Shown here piece by piece: positions 45,984 to 57,015 of a DNA stretch of 64,000 nucleotides. Location: positions 124,001 to 188,000 of the forward strand of contig JADJOD010000003.1 of assembly GCA_016713985.1 (NCBI GenBank), written 5' to 3'. The number at the start of each line of letters is the position of its first letter. Within the stretch, counting starts at the first letter, position 1. The stretch comes from Lewinellaceae bacterium. GTDB taxonomy: Bacteria; Bacteroidota; Bacteroidia; Chitinophagales; Saprospiraceae. A program made the translations under genes and the position numbers. Below the pieces are notes generated by a model. It saw only the letters and a program-made list of their open reading frames with translations, had not been told where the DNA came from and did no database searches.

Positions 45984-45991
45984 TACTTTTG
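45984..45991 (+). promoter_or_regulatory. gltX: Candidate -7 element for gltX
   Basis: TACTTTTG matches TAnnTTTG and lies 70 bases before the gltX ATG. The same sequence is found before the methyltransferase gene at 31591. No -33 element is clear. Confidence 0.42.
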
Positions 45992-46061
45992 CTGCCAGTT
46001 CAAAAATCGCGTCGGCTGAAACAAAAACGTTTTCCGCCGCCGCGATTTTTCATCATACGAA

Positions 46062-47597
46062 ATGACCCGACCTCGCGTACGATTTGCTCCTTCTCCCACC
46101 GGCGCGCTGCACATCGGCGGCGTGCGCACCGCTTTGTACAATTACCTGTTTGCTCGGCAACAAGGCGGAACGTTTATCCTTCGTATCGAAGATACCGATC
46201 AGAACCGCTATGTGCCCGGCGCGGAAGATTACATCATCGAATCCCTGCGCTGGGTCGGATTGCTGCCCGACGAAGGGGTGGGTTTCGGCGGCGAATGCGG
46301 TCCCTACCGGCAAAGCGACCGGAAAGAAATTTACCAAAAATACGCGCATGAATTAGTGGAGCGCGGTCATGCCTACTACGCATTCGATACGCCGGAAGCC
46401 CTCGAAAACCGGCGGCAGGCAGAAGAAAATTTTACCTATAACTACCTGACCCGCACAGGGTTATCCAACAGCTTGACTCTGCCGGCCGAAGACGTCGGAA
46501 CACGCCTCGCCGGAAACGAACCCTTTGTCATCCGGCTGAAAGTGGAACCCGGCCACGAGGTTCATATCCGCGACCTGATCCGGGGCGACGTGACGTTTCA
46601 GAGCAGCGAGCTCGACGACAAGGTGCTGCTGAAAGCCGACGGAATGCCCACCTATCACCTCGCCAACATCGTCGACGACCACCTGATGGACATCACACAC
46701 GTGATCCGCGGGGAGGAGTGGCTGCCGAGTACAGCCCACCACGTATTGCTGTACCGGGGTTTCGGGTGGGAAGATACCATGCCGCAGTTCGCCCACTTGC
46801 CACTGATACTCAAGCCGGTAGGTAACGGCAAACTGAGCAAACGCGACGGGGCGAAATTCGGCATTCCCGTATTCCCCCTGGGCTGGACGGCAGAAAAGGC
46901 CGAAGACAGCTTCACCGGATTCCGGGAAACGGGTTTTTTGCCCGAAGCGGTCATCAACTTTCTGGCCCTGCTCGGATGGCATCCGGGCGGTGATCAGGAA
47001 CTCTTCAGCATCAATGATCTGGTGGCGGCGTTTTCCATCGAGCACATCAGCAAGGGCGGCGCGCGGTTTGATTACGAAAAAGCCAAGTGGTTCAATCAGA
47101 AATACATACAGGCAGCGGACAACGCCACATTAGCGACCCATATCCGCCCGCTGGCGGAAGCAAAATCATACCGGGTCAGCGATGAATACCTGGACTGTGT
47201 AGCGGGTTTGATGAAAGAACGCGTGACGTTTTTGCCCGATTTCGTCGAACAAGGGGATTGTTTGTTCGGGCCGGTGCGGGAATATGACGTGGAAACCCTG
47301 AAAAAGAAGTGGAATCCGGGCTTCGCCCCGGTATTCGACGATTTGACAAGTTTTGTGGCGGGTTTTGAACCTTTTCAGGCCGCAGCATTAGAAGAGGCGG
47401 TCAAAAACTTCATCCACGACAAAGGATTAAAACCCGGCGATATCCTTCCTTTGCTTCGAATTGCACTTGCCGGTACGATGAAAGGCCCGGCCGTGTTTGA
47501 CATGGCGGCTGCTTTGGGGAAAGAAGAAACCGTCCGGCGGCTGATTTTGCTAAAGGAACAGGGTGAAAAAGCGCTTCAAAATGTTGTAAGCGCGTGA
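46062..47597 (+). CDS. gltX: Glutamyl-tRNA synthetase
   Basis: A 511-residue class I aminoacyl-tRNA synthetase that charges tRNA-Glu (and possibly tRNA-Gln for later amidation). The class I HIGH motif is HIGG at 17-20 in FAPSPTGALHIGG. LRIEDTDQNRYVPGAED contacts glutamate and ATP. The KMSKS-type loop is KLSKRDGAKFG, near residue 253. The anticodon-binding C-terminal domain is normal in length. Start: ATG 46062 opens MTRPRVRFAPSPTG as in the family. Confidence 0.95.
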   Translation: MTRPRVRFAPSPTGALHIGGVRTALYNYLFARQQGGTFILRIEDTDQNRYVPGAEDYIIESLRWVGLLPDEGVGFGGECGPYRQSDRKEIYQKYAHELVERGHAYYAFDTPEALENRRQAEENFTYNYLTRTGLSNSLTLPAEDVGTRLAGNEPFVIRLKVEPGHEVHIRDLIRGDVTFQSSELDDKVLLKADGMPTYHLANIVDDHLMDITHVIRGEEWLPSTAHHVLLYRGFGWEDTMPQFAHLPLILKPVGNGKLSKRDGAKFGIPVFPLGWTAEKAEDSFTGFRETGFLPEAVINFLALLGWHPGGDQELFSINDLVAAFSIEHISKGGARFDYEKAKWFNQKYIQAADNATLATHIRPLAEAKSYRVSDEYLDCVAGLMKERVTFLPDFVEQGDCLFGPVREYDVETLKKKWNPGFAPVFDDLTSFVAGFEPFQAAALEEAVKNFIHDKGLKPGDILPLLRIALAGTMKGPAVFDMAAALGKEETVRRLILLKEQGEKALQNVVSA

Positions 47598-47692
47598 TTT
47601 TTTGCGTTTGGGTAAACGAATTTCATGATACAGGAGACGGGGGTTTCAAATAATTCGTTCGACAGGGAGAGATTTTTCTCTTTTTGCGATAT

Positions 47693-47700
47693 TATTTTTG
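47693..47700 (+). promoter_or_regulatory. Candidate -7 element for the small gene at 47734
   Basis: TATTTTTG matches TAnnTTTG, 33 bases before ATG 47734. It is preceded by T-rich sequence rather than a -33 box. Confidence 0.38.
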
Positions 47701-47733
47701 TCCCTCCGTTTTCAGAAATCAACCTTCAGAACA

Positions 47734-47913
47734 ATGGCCAAACAAAACAAGACAAAACCTCCCGAAAAAATCCGGAAAACACCGTCCAAATTAAACGAAA
47801 TGGACATTCAGGTGAATGAGTTGGGTCAAATAGAACGTAATTTTGACATTGACAAGATCAATCAGTTTCTCAACGAAACCGTGCCCGACAAGAAATTTTC
47901 CGACGAAAAATAA
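47734..47913 (+). CDS. Small basic protein of unknown function
   Basis: A 59-residue protein starting MAKQNKTKPPEKIRKTPSK: a lysine-rich head, then NEMDIQVNELGQIERNFDIDKINQFLNETV and an acidic-basic tail (PDKKFSDEK). The DIDKINQFLNETVPDKK ending looks like a family of short Bacteroidota proteins I have seen but cannot name. I chose the ATG at 47734 over the one at 47698, which precedes the lysine-rich head by a non-conserved stretch. It has no membrane segment. It precedes the giant adhesin gene by 123 bases and has its own -7-like element. No function is known. Confidence 0.58.
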   Translation: MAKQNKTKPPEKIRKTPSKLNEMDIQVNELGQIERNFDIDKINQFLNETVPDKKFSDEK

Positions 47914-48036
47914 TCATCTGCACTGGTGCCTCCCGCTTATCGGCAAAAGCCGACTCCATTGAATGTAATCCGTTTAATCCAACGTGAAAGAACATATACT
48001 CTTGACACCCCCGGCGGCCTCCTTCGGTCGTCCGAG

Positions 48037-51000
48037 ATGAAATACGTCCGTATGACAAACCGGTTACACAGACTCTTTTTGGCAGTACCGGCCCGGCTGG
48101 TGATTTGCCTTGTTATATTTCCATCCTTTGGTTTGAAAGCCCAATTCACTTTCACTCCTCCCGCCAATACGATATTTCCCGTAGGGCCGCTTTGTTCTCA
48201 ATCTGTCGCGGGCGCCAACCCGATTCCGACGATAAACGCCACGACTCCGGGCGCCTTTATTACGGTTTCTCAATTTGATCCCGTTGCTTCCGGCTTCCCG
48301 GCCACCGATCTCTGGACCGCGCCGACCCTGAACCTGATTATCGAATGGCACGTCGAAGACAACCTCGGTAATACAGCCAATTTTAACTTTACGGTTTCAT
48401 TTGTCGACCAAACCCCACCTGTGCTGGCTGGCGCCCCCCCCGACGCTTCTTACGGCTCGATCGTGCAGGTGCCGCCGCCGCCGAATATTACCGTTACGGA
48501 CAATTGCAGCCAACCCAACCAGATTGTTTTAACCTACACCCCGTCTGCACCACCCGACACCTGCGATGCGGGCGTTTTTACCCGGACCTGGATGGCCACC
48601 GATCTGGCGGGCAACACGACGATTCATACGCAGACCATTACGATAGCGGCGGACGGGCTTCCGCCGGTGGTGTCGTTTCCACCACAAAACGGATCGGCGC
48701 CCTGCGCGCAATTATCCACCGCTTACCCGGCCTGGCTGGCGCAACAGATGTCGCTTTTTAGTGCAAACGACATTTCGGGCATCAAATCCTACACCAACAA
48801 CGGGCCGGCTTCTTTTCCTGTCGGATGTGCTGCGCCGCTTATCGTGACGTTCAGAGCCACCGACAACTGCAACCTGTTTACCACGGCTACCGCGACGTTT
48901 ACCACCTCCGACAACGACCCGCCGGTCATCCTTGACGCACCGGCAGATACGGTAGCCTACTGCTCACCGGGCGGAAATCAATTGGCCAAACTCGGCGAAT
49001 GGATCAGCGAGCACGGTTACCTGCAGGCGATGGATTCCTGTTCCAAGGATTCCCTGCTGACTTATATGATGATGATCAACGGCGTTCCGCGTGATTCCGC
49101 GCAGGTGGTCACCGCTTTTTTAAATTCTTATGCCAATGGCTGCGGTTCACAAATCATTGGCGGACAATCATATAACAAGGTCAGGGGAAGTATCCTGGTG
49201 GAATTTTCTGTAAAAGACGCCTGCGGCAATTCCTCGGTTGCGGGTCAGGCCACCTTTGCTGCGATTGATACGTTGCCGCCCGTGATTTCGGGCAGCAATA
49301 CGGTGGAGCAATGTGGCGGCGGTGATGATGTCGCGAGCCTCCAGGCCTGGATCAACCTGCACGGCAATGCGACCTTCGCCGACGATTGTTCGGGTATTTC
49401 CTGGACGGATTTTTCCTATGTCACTTCCGGCGGCCAAAGCGGCAACGGTTTTTTTGGAACCGGCCCTTACCCCCCGGTGCAGGCCTACAACTGCAACTGG
49501 TATACCGATGTGACCTTCCGCGCAACGGACGAATGCGGCAATATTGGCTCCAAAACACTGCGTTTCCAGATCATCGATACGGAAAAACCGGTGATTTCCG
49601 GCTTCCCGCCCACGGTTACGCTGTCGTGTCCGAATCCCGTGCCGGGTCTTTCCCCGTCCTTTATTTCCGACAATTGTGATACCAGTATGGTGGTCAGCTA
49701 CACATTTACCACCTCCGACACACTTTGCCCGGGATCATACACGATGAACGTGACCTGGTCGGCTACCGACGACTGCGGCAACACGGGCACAGCAACACAA
49801 ACCGTACTCGTACGCGATACCCAGGGGCCCCTGTTTACGCTGGTGCCCGCTGCGGATACCATTCGCTGCGATACCTTTTCGTTGCCGCCGGCTCCTGTGA
49901 TGGGTGTGGACATTGCGGCGGCAGACAACTGCAGCCAGGTAACCGGCATTAGCACACAGGTCGCTTCGCTGCAAGACCCCGATCCGGCTGTTTGCGGGCA
50001 TTACACTTACAACATTATCCGCACGTTCACGGCCACCGATGAATGCGGCAATACAAGCACCACCACCCAGATCGTACATGTGATTGATAACCAGGGCCCT
50101 GCACCGGGCGGATTGACGGATACCACGATTGTATGCGAAGTACAACCCGTGCTGCCGCCGCCATCGCCGGTTGATGCCTGCTCCGGCCCGGCCGACGTGC
50201 CTGTTTTTGTCAATGAAACCATTACCGCCGGCGCTTGCGACGATTCCTACACCCTGACACGGTTCTGGCAGGCGGTGGATGTCTGTGGTAATACCAGTAT
50301 TATTCAACAGGTTATTCACGTGCAGGATACGGTTGCCCCGACCCTGTCCAATATTCCGGCCGATGTTACAGTGGAATGTGATGCCATTCCGGCGGCGCCC
50401 GCAACCACAATTTTTAACGCGACGGATAATTGTGATGAAACGGTTTCGATCGTCCTGACCGAGAGTGAAATGCGCGACCCGGATACCACCGATTGCCCGC
50501 ATTGGACGAACTACTTCCTTATCCGGGAATGGACGGCCACCGATAATTGCGGCAACGCCAAAACATATACGCAATACATTAACGTACAAGACGATACGGG
50601 CCCCGTATTGGTGACGATACCCACCGTGACGATACCCGCCGATCCGGGCCTTTGCGGCGCCAACGTGATCATTCCTCCGCCGGTTTCGTTTTTTGACGAG
50701 TGTACTTCTTTAAAAAGTGTCATTGTATTAAAGGACACTTCCCTGCTGGTGAATACTTCCGGCGGTCCAAACGGCACAACCCCGGTGGATACGGTGATAC
50801 TTCAATGGCCGTCGCCGAATTTTCCGCCGAACACACCGGTGGTGAGCAACGGGACACTGACTGTTTTCCTCGACGTTGTGGATGCGGAAGGCTCCACGGA
50901 ATTTTTCCGGGTATACGGGGAAAACGGTTTTTTGATCGGCGAGACGGCGCTTACTCCCTTTCAGTGCGGCAACAGCATGAAAGACTTCACCATTGCGGCC

Positions 51001-54000
51001 AATTTGCTGAATGACTGGCTTGCCGACGGGCAACTGACCCTGACGCTTGCGCCGAACGGCACCGGAAGCAACGCCATCAACGCCCTGGCATTTTGTTCGG
51101 GCGGGCGTGTTCGGGCGGATTTGAGTTATACCATTGCCCAGCAGCAGGTTCCGATTGACCTGACCTATACCTTAGACGGTGATACGACGGGTGTTTTCCC
51201 GCCCTCCGGCAGTTTTTTCCTCGAAGCCGGCGCCCATACGGTCGTGTATACGGCAACCGACTGCGCGGATAATTCTTCAACGGCTTCCACCACCATTGTA
51301 ATAGAAGACCTGCAACCGCCCGTTGTGACACCGCCGGCTTCGTTTACGGCCTATGTCGGCCAGAACAACTGTGAAGCAATCGTTATGCTGCCTTTCCCCG
51401 GCATCACCGACAACTGCGACGTTTCCGGGACGGTGAACCAGCAATCGGCCATTTTGCCCCTGCAGTTTGAAGACGACCCGAATGCAGGCTGGATACCGAA
51501 AGATATTACGTTGACCCTTTCCAACTTAGTGCCCAATGCCATCAGCGGTGGAATTTTGAAAATCAGGCACAAAGGAGACAATAACAACGCACCCGGCGGC
51601 GAATTTTTCAATATTTACGAAGGTGTGGATTTCCTCTCGGCCACGACCTCCGGCACAACTACCGGGCAGTGCAGCTTGTTCCACGAAACAGTGATTCAGG
51701 TCAGCGCCAATGAGATCAATACCTGGGTGAGCAACGGCAACGGCACGGTTTCGTTTAAAGCGATTGCCAACGACGACGCGGGCAATTTCACCGATTTTAT
51801 TGATACCTGTGCGGCATTAATGCCCGATTTTACAGACGGAGTCAGCCGTATTCAAGCTATACTGGAATACAGTTATGCCGTCGTGACGTACGAGATCCGC
51901 AACGGCGGCGGCCAGTTGATCAAATCCGGCTCCCTTTTCGGCGGCCTGACCCAGGACACCCTCAGTCCCGGCGTGTATACCGTAAAATACTTAGTGCAGG
52001 ATATTTATGGCCTGGAAGGTATGGCCAACTACACCATTACCGTGCTGGACACCGTAAAACCGATTGCGCTGTGTAAATCGTTGAACATTTTTGTCGACCC
52101 TTCCGGTACGCAGACCTACACCCTGCAATCTTCTGAGATCAACAACGGCAGCACCGACAACTGCTCCGGTACCAACCTGACGTATCAGTTGTCGCAAACG
52201 TCATTTAACTGTAGTCAGGCGGGCGGCAGTTTTAACGTGACCCTTACCGTCACGGATGCCGCAGGCAATTCGTCCACCTGCACCGGCCTGGTCGGTGTCG
52301 CCACTACGGTGCTGCTTCCCACCTACACCCCGGTCTGTGAAGGCGGTACCTTGCAATTGTTCGCCAATCCTCCCGGAAGCCCGGGCAGTTATACCTACAA
52401 GTGGAGTGGCCCGAACGGCTACATGGCCAACGTACAGAACCCGGTTATCACGCCTGCACAATTATCCAACGAAGGCACGTATTGTGTGACCATTACCGGT
52501 CTAACCACCTGTACTGCAACGGGTTGTGTAACGGTAGACCTTGTAAACCTGCCAACTCAGCCCGCGATTTCGGCCAACGGCACATCTTTTTGTCTCGGAA
52601 ACAACATCGTATTGGCCACCCCAACCTATTCCGGCCAGAACGTTACTTATCAGTGGTATGCCGATTCGTTGCCCGTTCCTGTATTGCTGGGAACAAGTTC
52701 TTCGCCGATTTTTACCATCGTTCAGCCGGCGGTGGGTGTTTACCGGTACTATGTAAAAGTATTGGCCGACGGGTGCACCTCGGTGAATTCCAATCTGTTG
52801 ATGGTTACGGTTCATTCCAATCCTGTGGCGACCGTGGACCAGACATTTCTCAATCCCTGCGAATGCACCACGATCGCGCTTGGTACACCGGTGCAAGGGA
52901 ACAACATTACCTATATGTGGACGGGGCCGGGCAGTTATATGAGTTCCGATCAATACCCGTTGGTGACAACCTGTGCCAACCCCGGCATTCACGAAGGCAC
53001 GTATACGCTGATTGTCAAACAATTCGGTTGTTCATCCAACCCGGTGAACGTGGTGGTGGACGTACGCGACCGGCCGGCTGCTCCGCAGATTGCGGCGGGA
53101 GGCACTCAGGTGTGTGAAGGAGCCGACGTGACACTCATCGCGACTTACCAGCCCGGTATTGATTCATTTATCTGGCAATCACCTTCACTTTCCACGGTGG
53201 TGACCCTGAACAATTCGCTGACCCTGGCCAGCGTGATGGTCTCCGATTCCGGTGTATGGCGGGTGCGGGTGGTGAAACAAGGCTGTTATTCCGACTGGTC
53301 GGCGCCCGTAACGGTACAGGTGCAGGCTTACCCCGACGTAACGGCCGTGGCCAATACCCCCGTTTGCCAGGGCGCAACCCTTCAACTATCGGCAACCTCC
53401 GACGTGCCTTTGTCCAACTGGTGCTGGACGGGACCCGATATGTTTGTGATTTACGAGCAAAACCCCAGCCGAAACCCTGCAGTGGGTGGGACGTATAAAG
53501 TAGTTGGCAAAACGAGTTTCGGGTGCGCGGATTCTGCCTTTGTCGACGTGGAAGTGGTACAGCCCCCCGTGATCAATTCGGTTACGAGCACCGCGCCGAT
53601 TTGTGCGGACGGGTCCTCCGCCATGCTGCAGGCGGTTATTTTTACCATGAACGGGCCGTTGACCTATGAATGGTATAAAAACGGCTCCTCCACACCGTTC
53701 AGCACGGACTCCATGCCCATTATTCCCGGCGCCAGCTCCGCCGACAACGGCACCTATACCCTTACCGTGACCGATAAAAACGGCTGCAAATCAGCGCCCA
53801 AATCCACGGTGATCAACATCCAGAACCCGCCGGTGACGCCGGTGCTGGCTTCTTCACCTGCCCCGCCAACCGTGTGTGCAGGAGCGGATGTGACTATTTC
53901 CATTTCCAATTCGAACCAATATCCCGCCGTTAACACAATTTATACCTGGCTGACACCCAACGGCGATATCGCTACGACGCAGCCATTTTTGGAAATATCC

Positions 54001-55976
54001 AATGCCCAGGTATTTAACAGTGGCAGTTATATGGCTATCGCCGCTGTAACAGGTTGTATTTCAGATACTTCGGCGCCAATGGGCGTAGTTGTTTATCCCA
54101 CGCCTCCCTTGCCCAATCCGACGTCGAATTCGCCGGTATGTGAAGGCGACACCCTGAAACTGAGCACACAACTGGTACTGGGAGCAACGTATGTCTGGAT
54201 GGGGCCTCCGGGTTCCGGATGGACGTCCAGTATACGCACACCGATTATTCCGAACGTAACGATGGCTTACGACGGCAATTTTAACGTTCAGATATTTGTA
54301 AACGGCTGCCCCTCGGCTATCGGTGAAGGAGTGAATGTAGAAGTGATCAAACGCCCCAAAACACCCAACCTTTTACCTGCTTCGGCAGTTTGCCTCGATC
54401 AGCCCGGCTCCACCCTGATGCTGGAAATAACGCCGGGTTCTGCCGAACCGGACGCCCAATATACCTGGATTTACAACCTGACGCAGGACACCATCGGCGG
54501 TCCGGGGTTTGCGGTTTCTTACCAGACCTCAAACCTGAGCGCTTTCCCGCCGGGTCCCAATCAGTTTTACGTGATTGCCCATGAAGACGGCTGCAACTCC
54601 CTTGTTTCCAACCTCATAACGGTCAATTTTGATACGGTGCCCAACAGTACGGCGTTCATCGGCACACAGGGACCCGTTTGCGCCGCCAAGCCGCTTACCC
54701 TGTCTGCCGCTCAATTGCCTGCCGGCTCCACCGGTAACTGGACGGAGATCAGCGCGCCGGGCGATACCATCGTGAACCCCAACAATGACACGACCTTAGT
54801 AACGGGGCTTATGGCCGGAAGTACGTATACGTTTGTATGGTCACTTTCCAGCGGCGGTTGCAAAAACTACAGCAGCGACACGGTGAGTATACTCGCGTTT
54901 GCGCCGGAACAGGCGTTGGTGACGGCCCCCGTGATCGATACCTGTTTTGCCGAATCGGTTCAATTACACGCGAACCAGGGTACAACGGTAAACGGCTACT
55001 GGACCCAACCGCAAGGACAGATCAACCTGGGTTTTCATATCGTGGATCCGCTGGATCCGAATACCATCGTCGACAGCCTTGCTCCGGGAAATACGATCTT
55101 TTTTACTGGAACCTCGATAACGGAGCCTGTGGCATCTCAAGTGCCGAAGTGGTCATTCACAATTTTGGCGCCGTGTCCAATGCCTGTGCGGACCAGGTGC
55201 TCTGCCGGAACGATTCCTGTACGGAGATTTGTGCGGCACAGCCGCCGAACGGGGAGTTTGGGCGCTGGCACAGCGTAGGAGACCCCACCCTCCAGTTTGC
55301 CAGCGACAACAACCCGATCACCACGGTATGCAACCTCAAACGCGGGGTCAATAAAGTATACTGGGAAACCAATAACGGCTTTTGCGGTCCCGAATCGCGC
55401 GATACCATTGTGATCGTGTACGACCTTTTCCCGACCGCAGTACCGGATACGATCGAGGTCCCGTTTGGCGAAACCATCAATTTCAACGTCCTGCAAAACG
55501 ATATTACCCCGCAGCAGATCGATGTCACGGTGGATGACGAACCCGACCACGGCAATTTTGACGAAATCAGCGAGGGATTGTTCCGTTACCAGCCGGACGT
55601 GACGTTTTCCGGCGAAGACGTCATGATTTACAAAATTTGCAACCTCATTTGCCCGATGCCGGCGTGCAGCACGGCCGTGGTGACGTTCATCGTCGGTAAA
55701 GCCGGCGATTGTGAAATATACAACCTGATCACACCGAACGGCGATGACGTAAACGACGAGTTTTTTGTACCCTGCCTCGACGGCGACGGCGCCATAGACA
55801 ATGAAGTGACGATCTTCAACCAGTATGGCGACGTGGTATTTCACGCGCAACCGTATGAAAATGACTGGAAAGGCACGTACAACGGCCAGGAATTGCCCGC
55901 AGGCACATATTTCTATGTGGTGAAATTTAATGGAGATACCAAACCCGTTTCCGGGTTTTTGCAAATCCAGCGGTAA
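48037..55976 (+). CDS. Giant T9SS adhesin with HYR-like and Ig-like repeats, frameshifted near C-terminus
   Basis: About 2,646 residues after repair. The ATG at 48037 leads to a signal peptide (LFLAVPARLVICLVIFPSFGLKAQ); earlier starts are rejected. The first ~900 residues hold HYR-like repeats, each with DNCS-type and ATDDCGN-type cores. Two beta-sandwich insertions follow (FRVYGENGFLIGETAL; FNIYEGVDFLSATTS). Then come about twelve Ig-like repeats marked by PVCEG or C-x-G and Y-x-W-x-GP. The frame breaks at the T run 55099-55104 (one T missing), between SLAPGNTIFF and YWNLDNGACG. The C-terminus has a cadherin-like segment and a type B sorting domain: NLITPNGDDVNDEFF, FNQYGDVVFH, PAGTYFYVVKF. 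The porP/sprF-type gene follows, as in sprB-sprF adhesin pairs. Confidence 0.88.
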
Positions 55977-56025
55977 AAAAAACTTTTATACTTCCTGACT
56001 GCCCGTCATATCCAAAACCCGATTT

Positions 56026-56982
56026 ATGATGAAAAAAATTTACTATACCATTATGCTGATTGCCGCCGGGTATTCGGCCGGCGCGCAACAGGAACCGCAG
56101 TATACGCAGTTCATGTTCAATAAGTTGGCGTATAATCCGGCATACGCAGGCTCTTTCGAATCGCCTACACTCACTGCGATATACCGCAACCAGTGGATGG
56201 GGCTCGAAGGCGCTCCCAAAACGCAGGTTATTTCCTACAACCAACGCGCTGCGGGCAATCGTGTCGGTATCGGCGGGCACCTGGCCCGAAACACCATAGG
56301 AATCACCAAAACGCTGACCTTTAACGTCGACTACGCCTATCGGGTGCCGATGCGGCGCGGATACCTGAGCGTTGGACTGCAACCCAGCATCCGGCATATG
56401 TACCAGGACTGGACCGATCCACGCCTTAATCCTTCGCAGAAATTTGATATCGCCATTCCGACCGAGCCGAAAACCAAAATTATCGCCAATGTCGGTTTCG
56501 GCGTTTTTTACTCCGGTTATAAATGGTTTGCAGGGGTGGCATCTCCACGCCTGATCAACAACAGCATCGATTTTGCCGATTTCGGCGGCGAACTCTCCCG
56601 CGAGGTGCGCCACCTGAACGCCATGGGTGGCATGTCTTTTGATATTACAAAAGATTTTACCCTGACTCCGCAATTATTGCTGAAATACGTGTTCAACGCT
56701 CCCTTCGACGCCGATGTCAATATCAGCGCGATGGTTAAGGAAAAATTCTATACCGGTCTTACATACAGAACCGGTGGAGATACCAACGGGACCGGGGAAA
56801 GCGTTGATGCCTTATTCGGGGTGCAGGCGACGGAAAATCTTTTTTTGTGTCTTTCCTACGACATCGGACTGACGCGCCTCCGCAAATACAACAACGGCTC
56901 GCTGGAAGCCACGGTGCGCTGGTGGTTCAACCCGCCGGCGCCGGATGACACAAAAAAAGTGGACCCCGTCCGGCCCTGGTAA
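56026..56982 (+). CDS. PorP/SprF-family type IX secretion outer-membrane protein
   Basis: A 318-residue outer-membrane beta-barrel of the PorP/SprF family. The signal peptide is MMKKIYYTIMLIAAGYSAGA. The family opening, QEPQYTQFMFNKLAYNPAYAGS, is unmistakable in pattern (FMFN-x-LAYNPAYAGS). Barrel strands alternate to the final EATVRWWFNPP. In Flavobacterium the related SprF helps secrete and anchor the SprB adhesin; here it lies 49 bases after the giant adhesin, so it is probably that protein's partner. The second ATG gives one residue less and is also possible. Confidence 0.92.
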   Translation: MMKKIYYTIMLIAAGYSAGAQQEPQYTQFMFNKLAYNPAYAGSFESPTLTAIYRNQWMGLEGAPKTQVISYNQRAAGNRVGIGGHLARNTIGITKTLTFNVDYAYRVPMRRGYLSVGLQPSIRHMYQDWTDPRLNPSQKFDIAIPTEPKTKIIANVGFGVFYSGYKWFAGVASPRLINNSIDFADFGGELSREVRHLNAMGGMSFDITKDFTLTPQLLLKYVFNAPFDADVNISAMVKEKFYTGLTYRTGGDTNGTGESVDALFGVQATENLFLCLSYDIGLTRLRKYNNGSLEATVRWWFNPPAPDDTKKVDPVRPW

Positions 56983-57015
56983 TTATTCATCCGTAAATTA
57001 ACAAACGAATTGAAG

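Noticed and set aside
47625..47819. A 64-residue frame overlapping the small gene at 47734
   Set aside because: It covers the -7-like element and is out of frame with the better lysine-rich protein.
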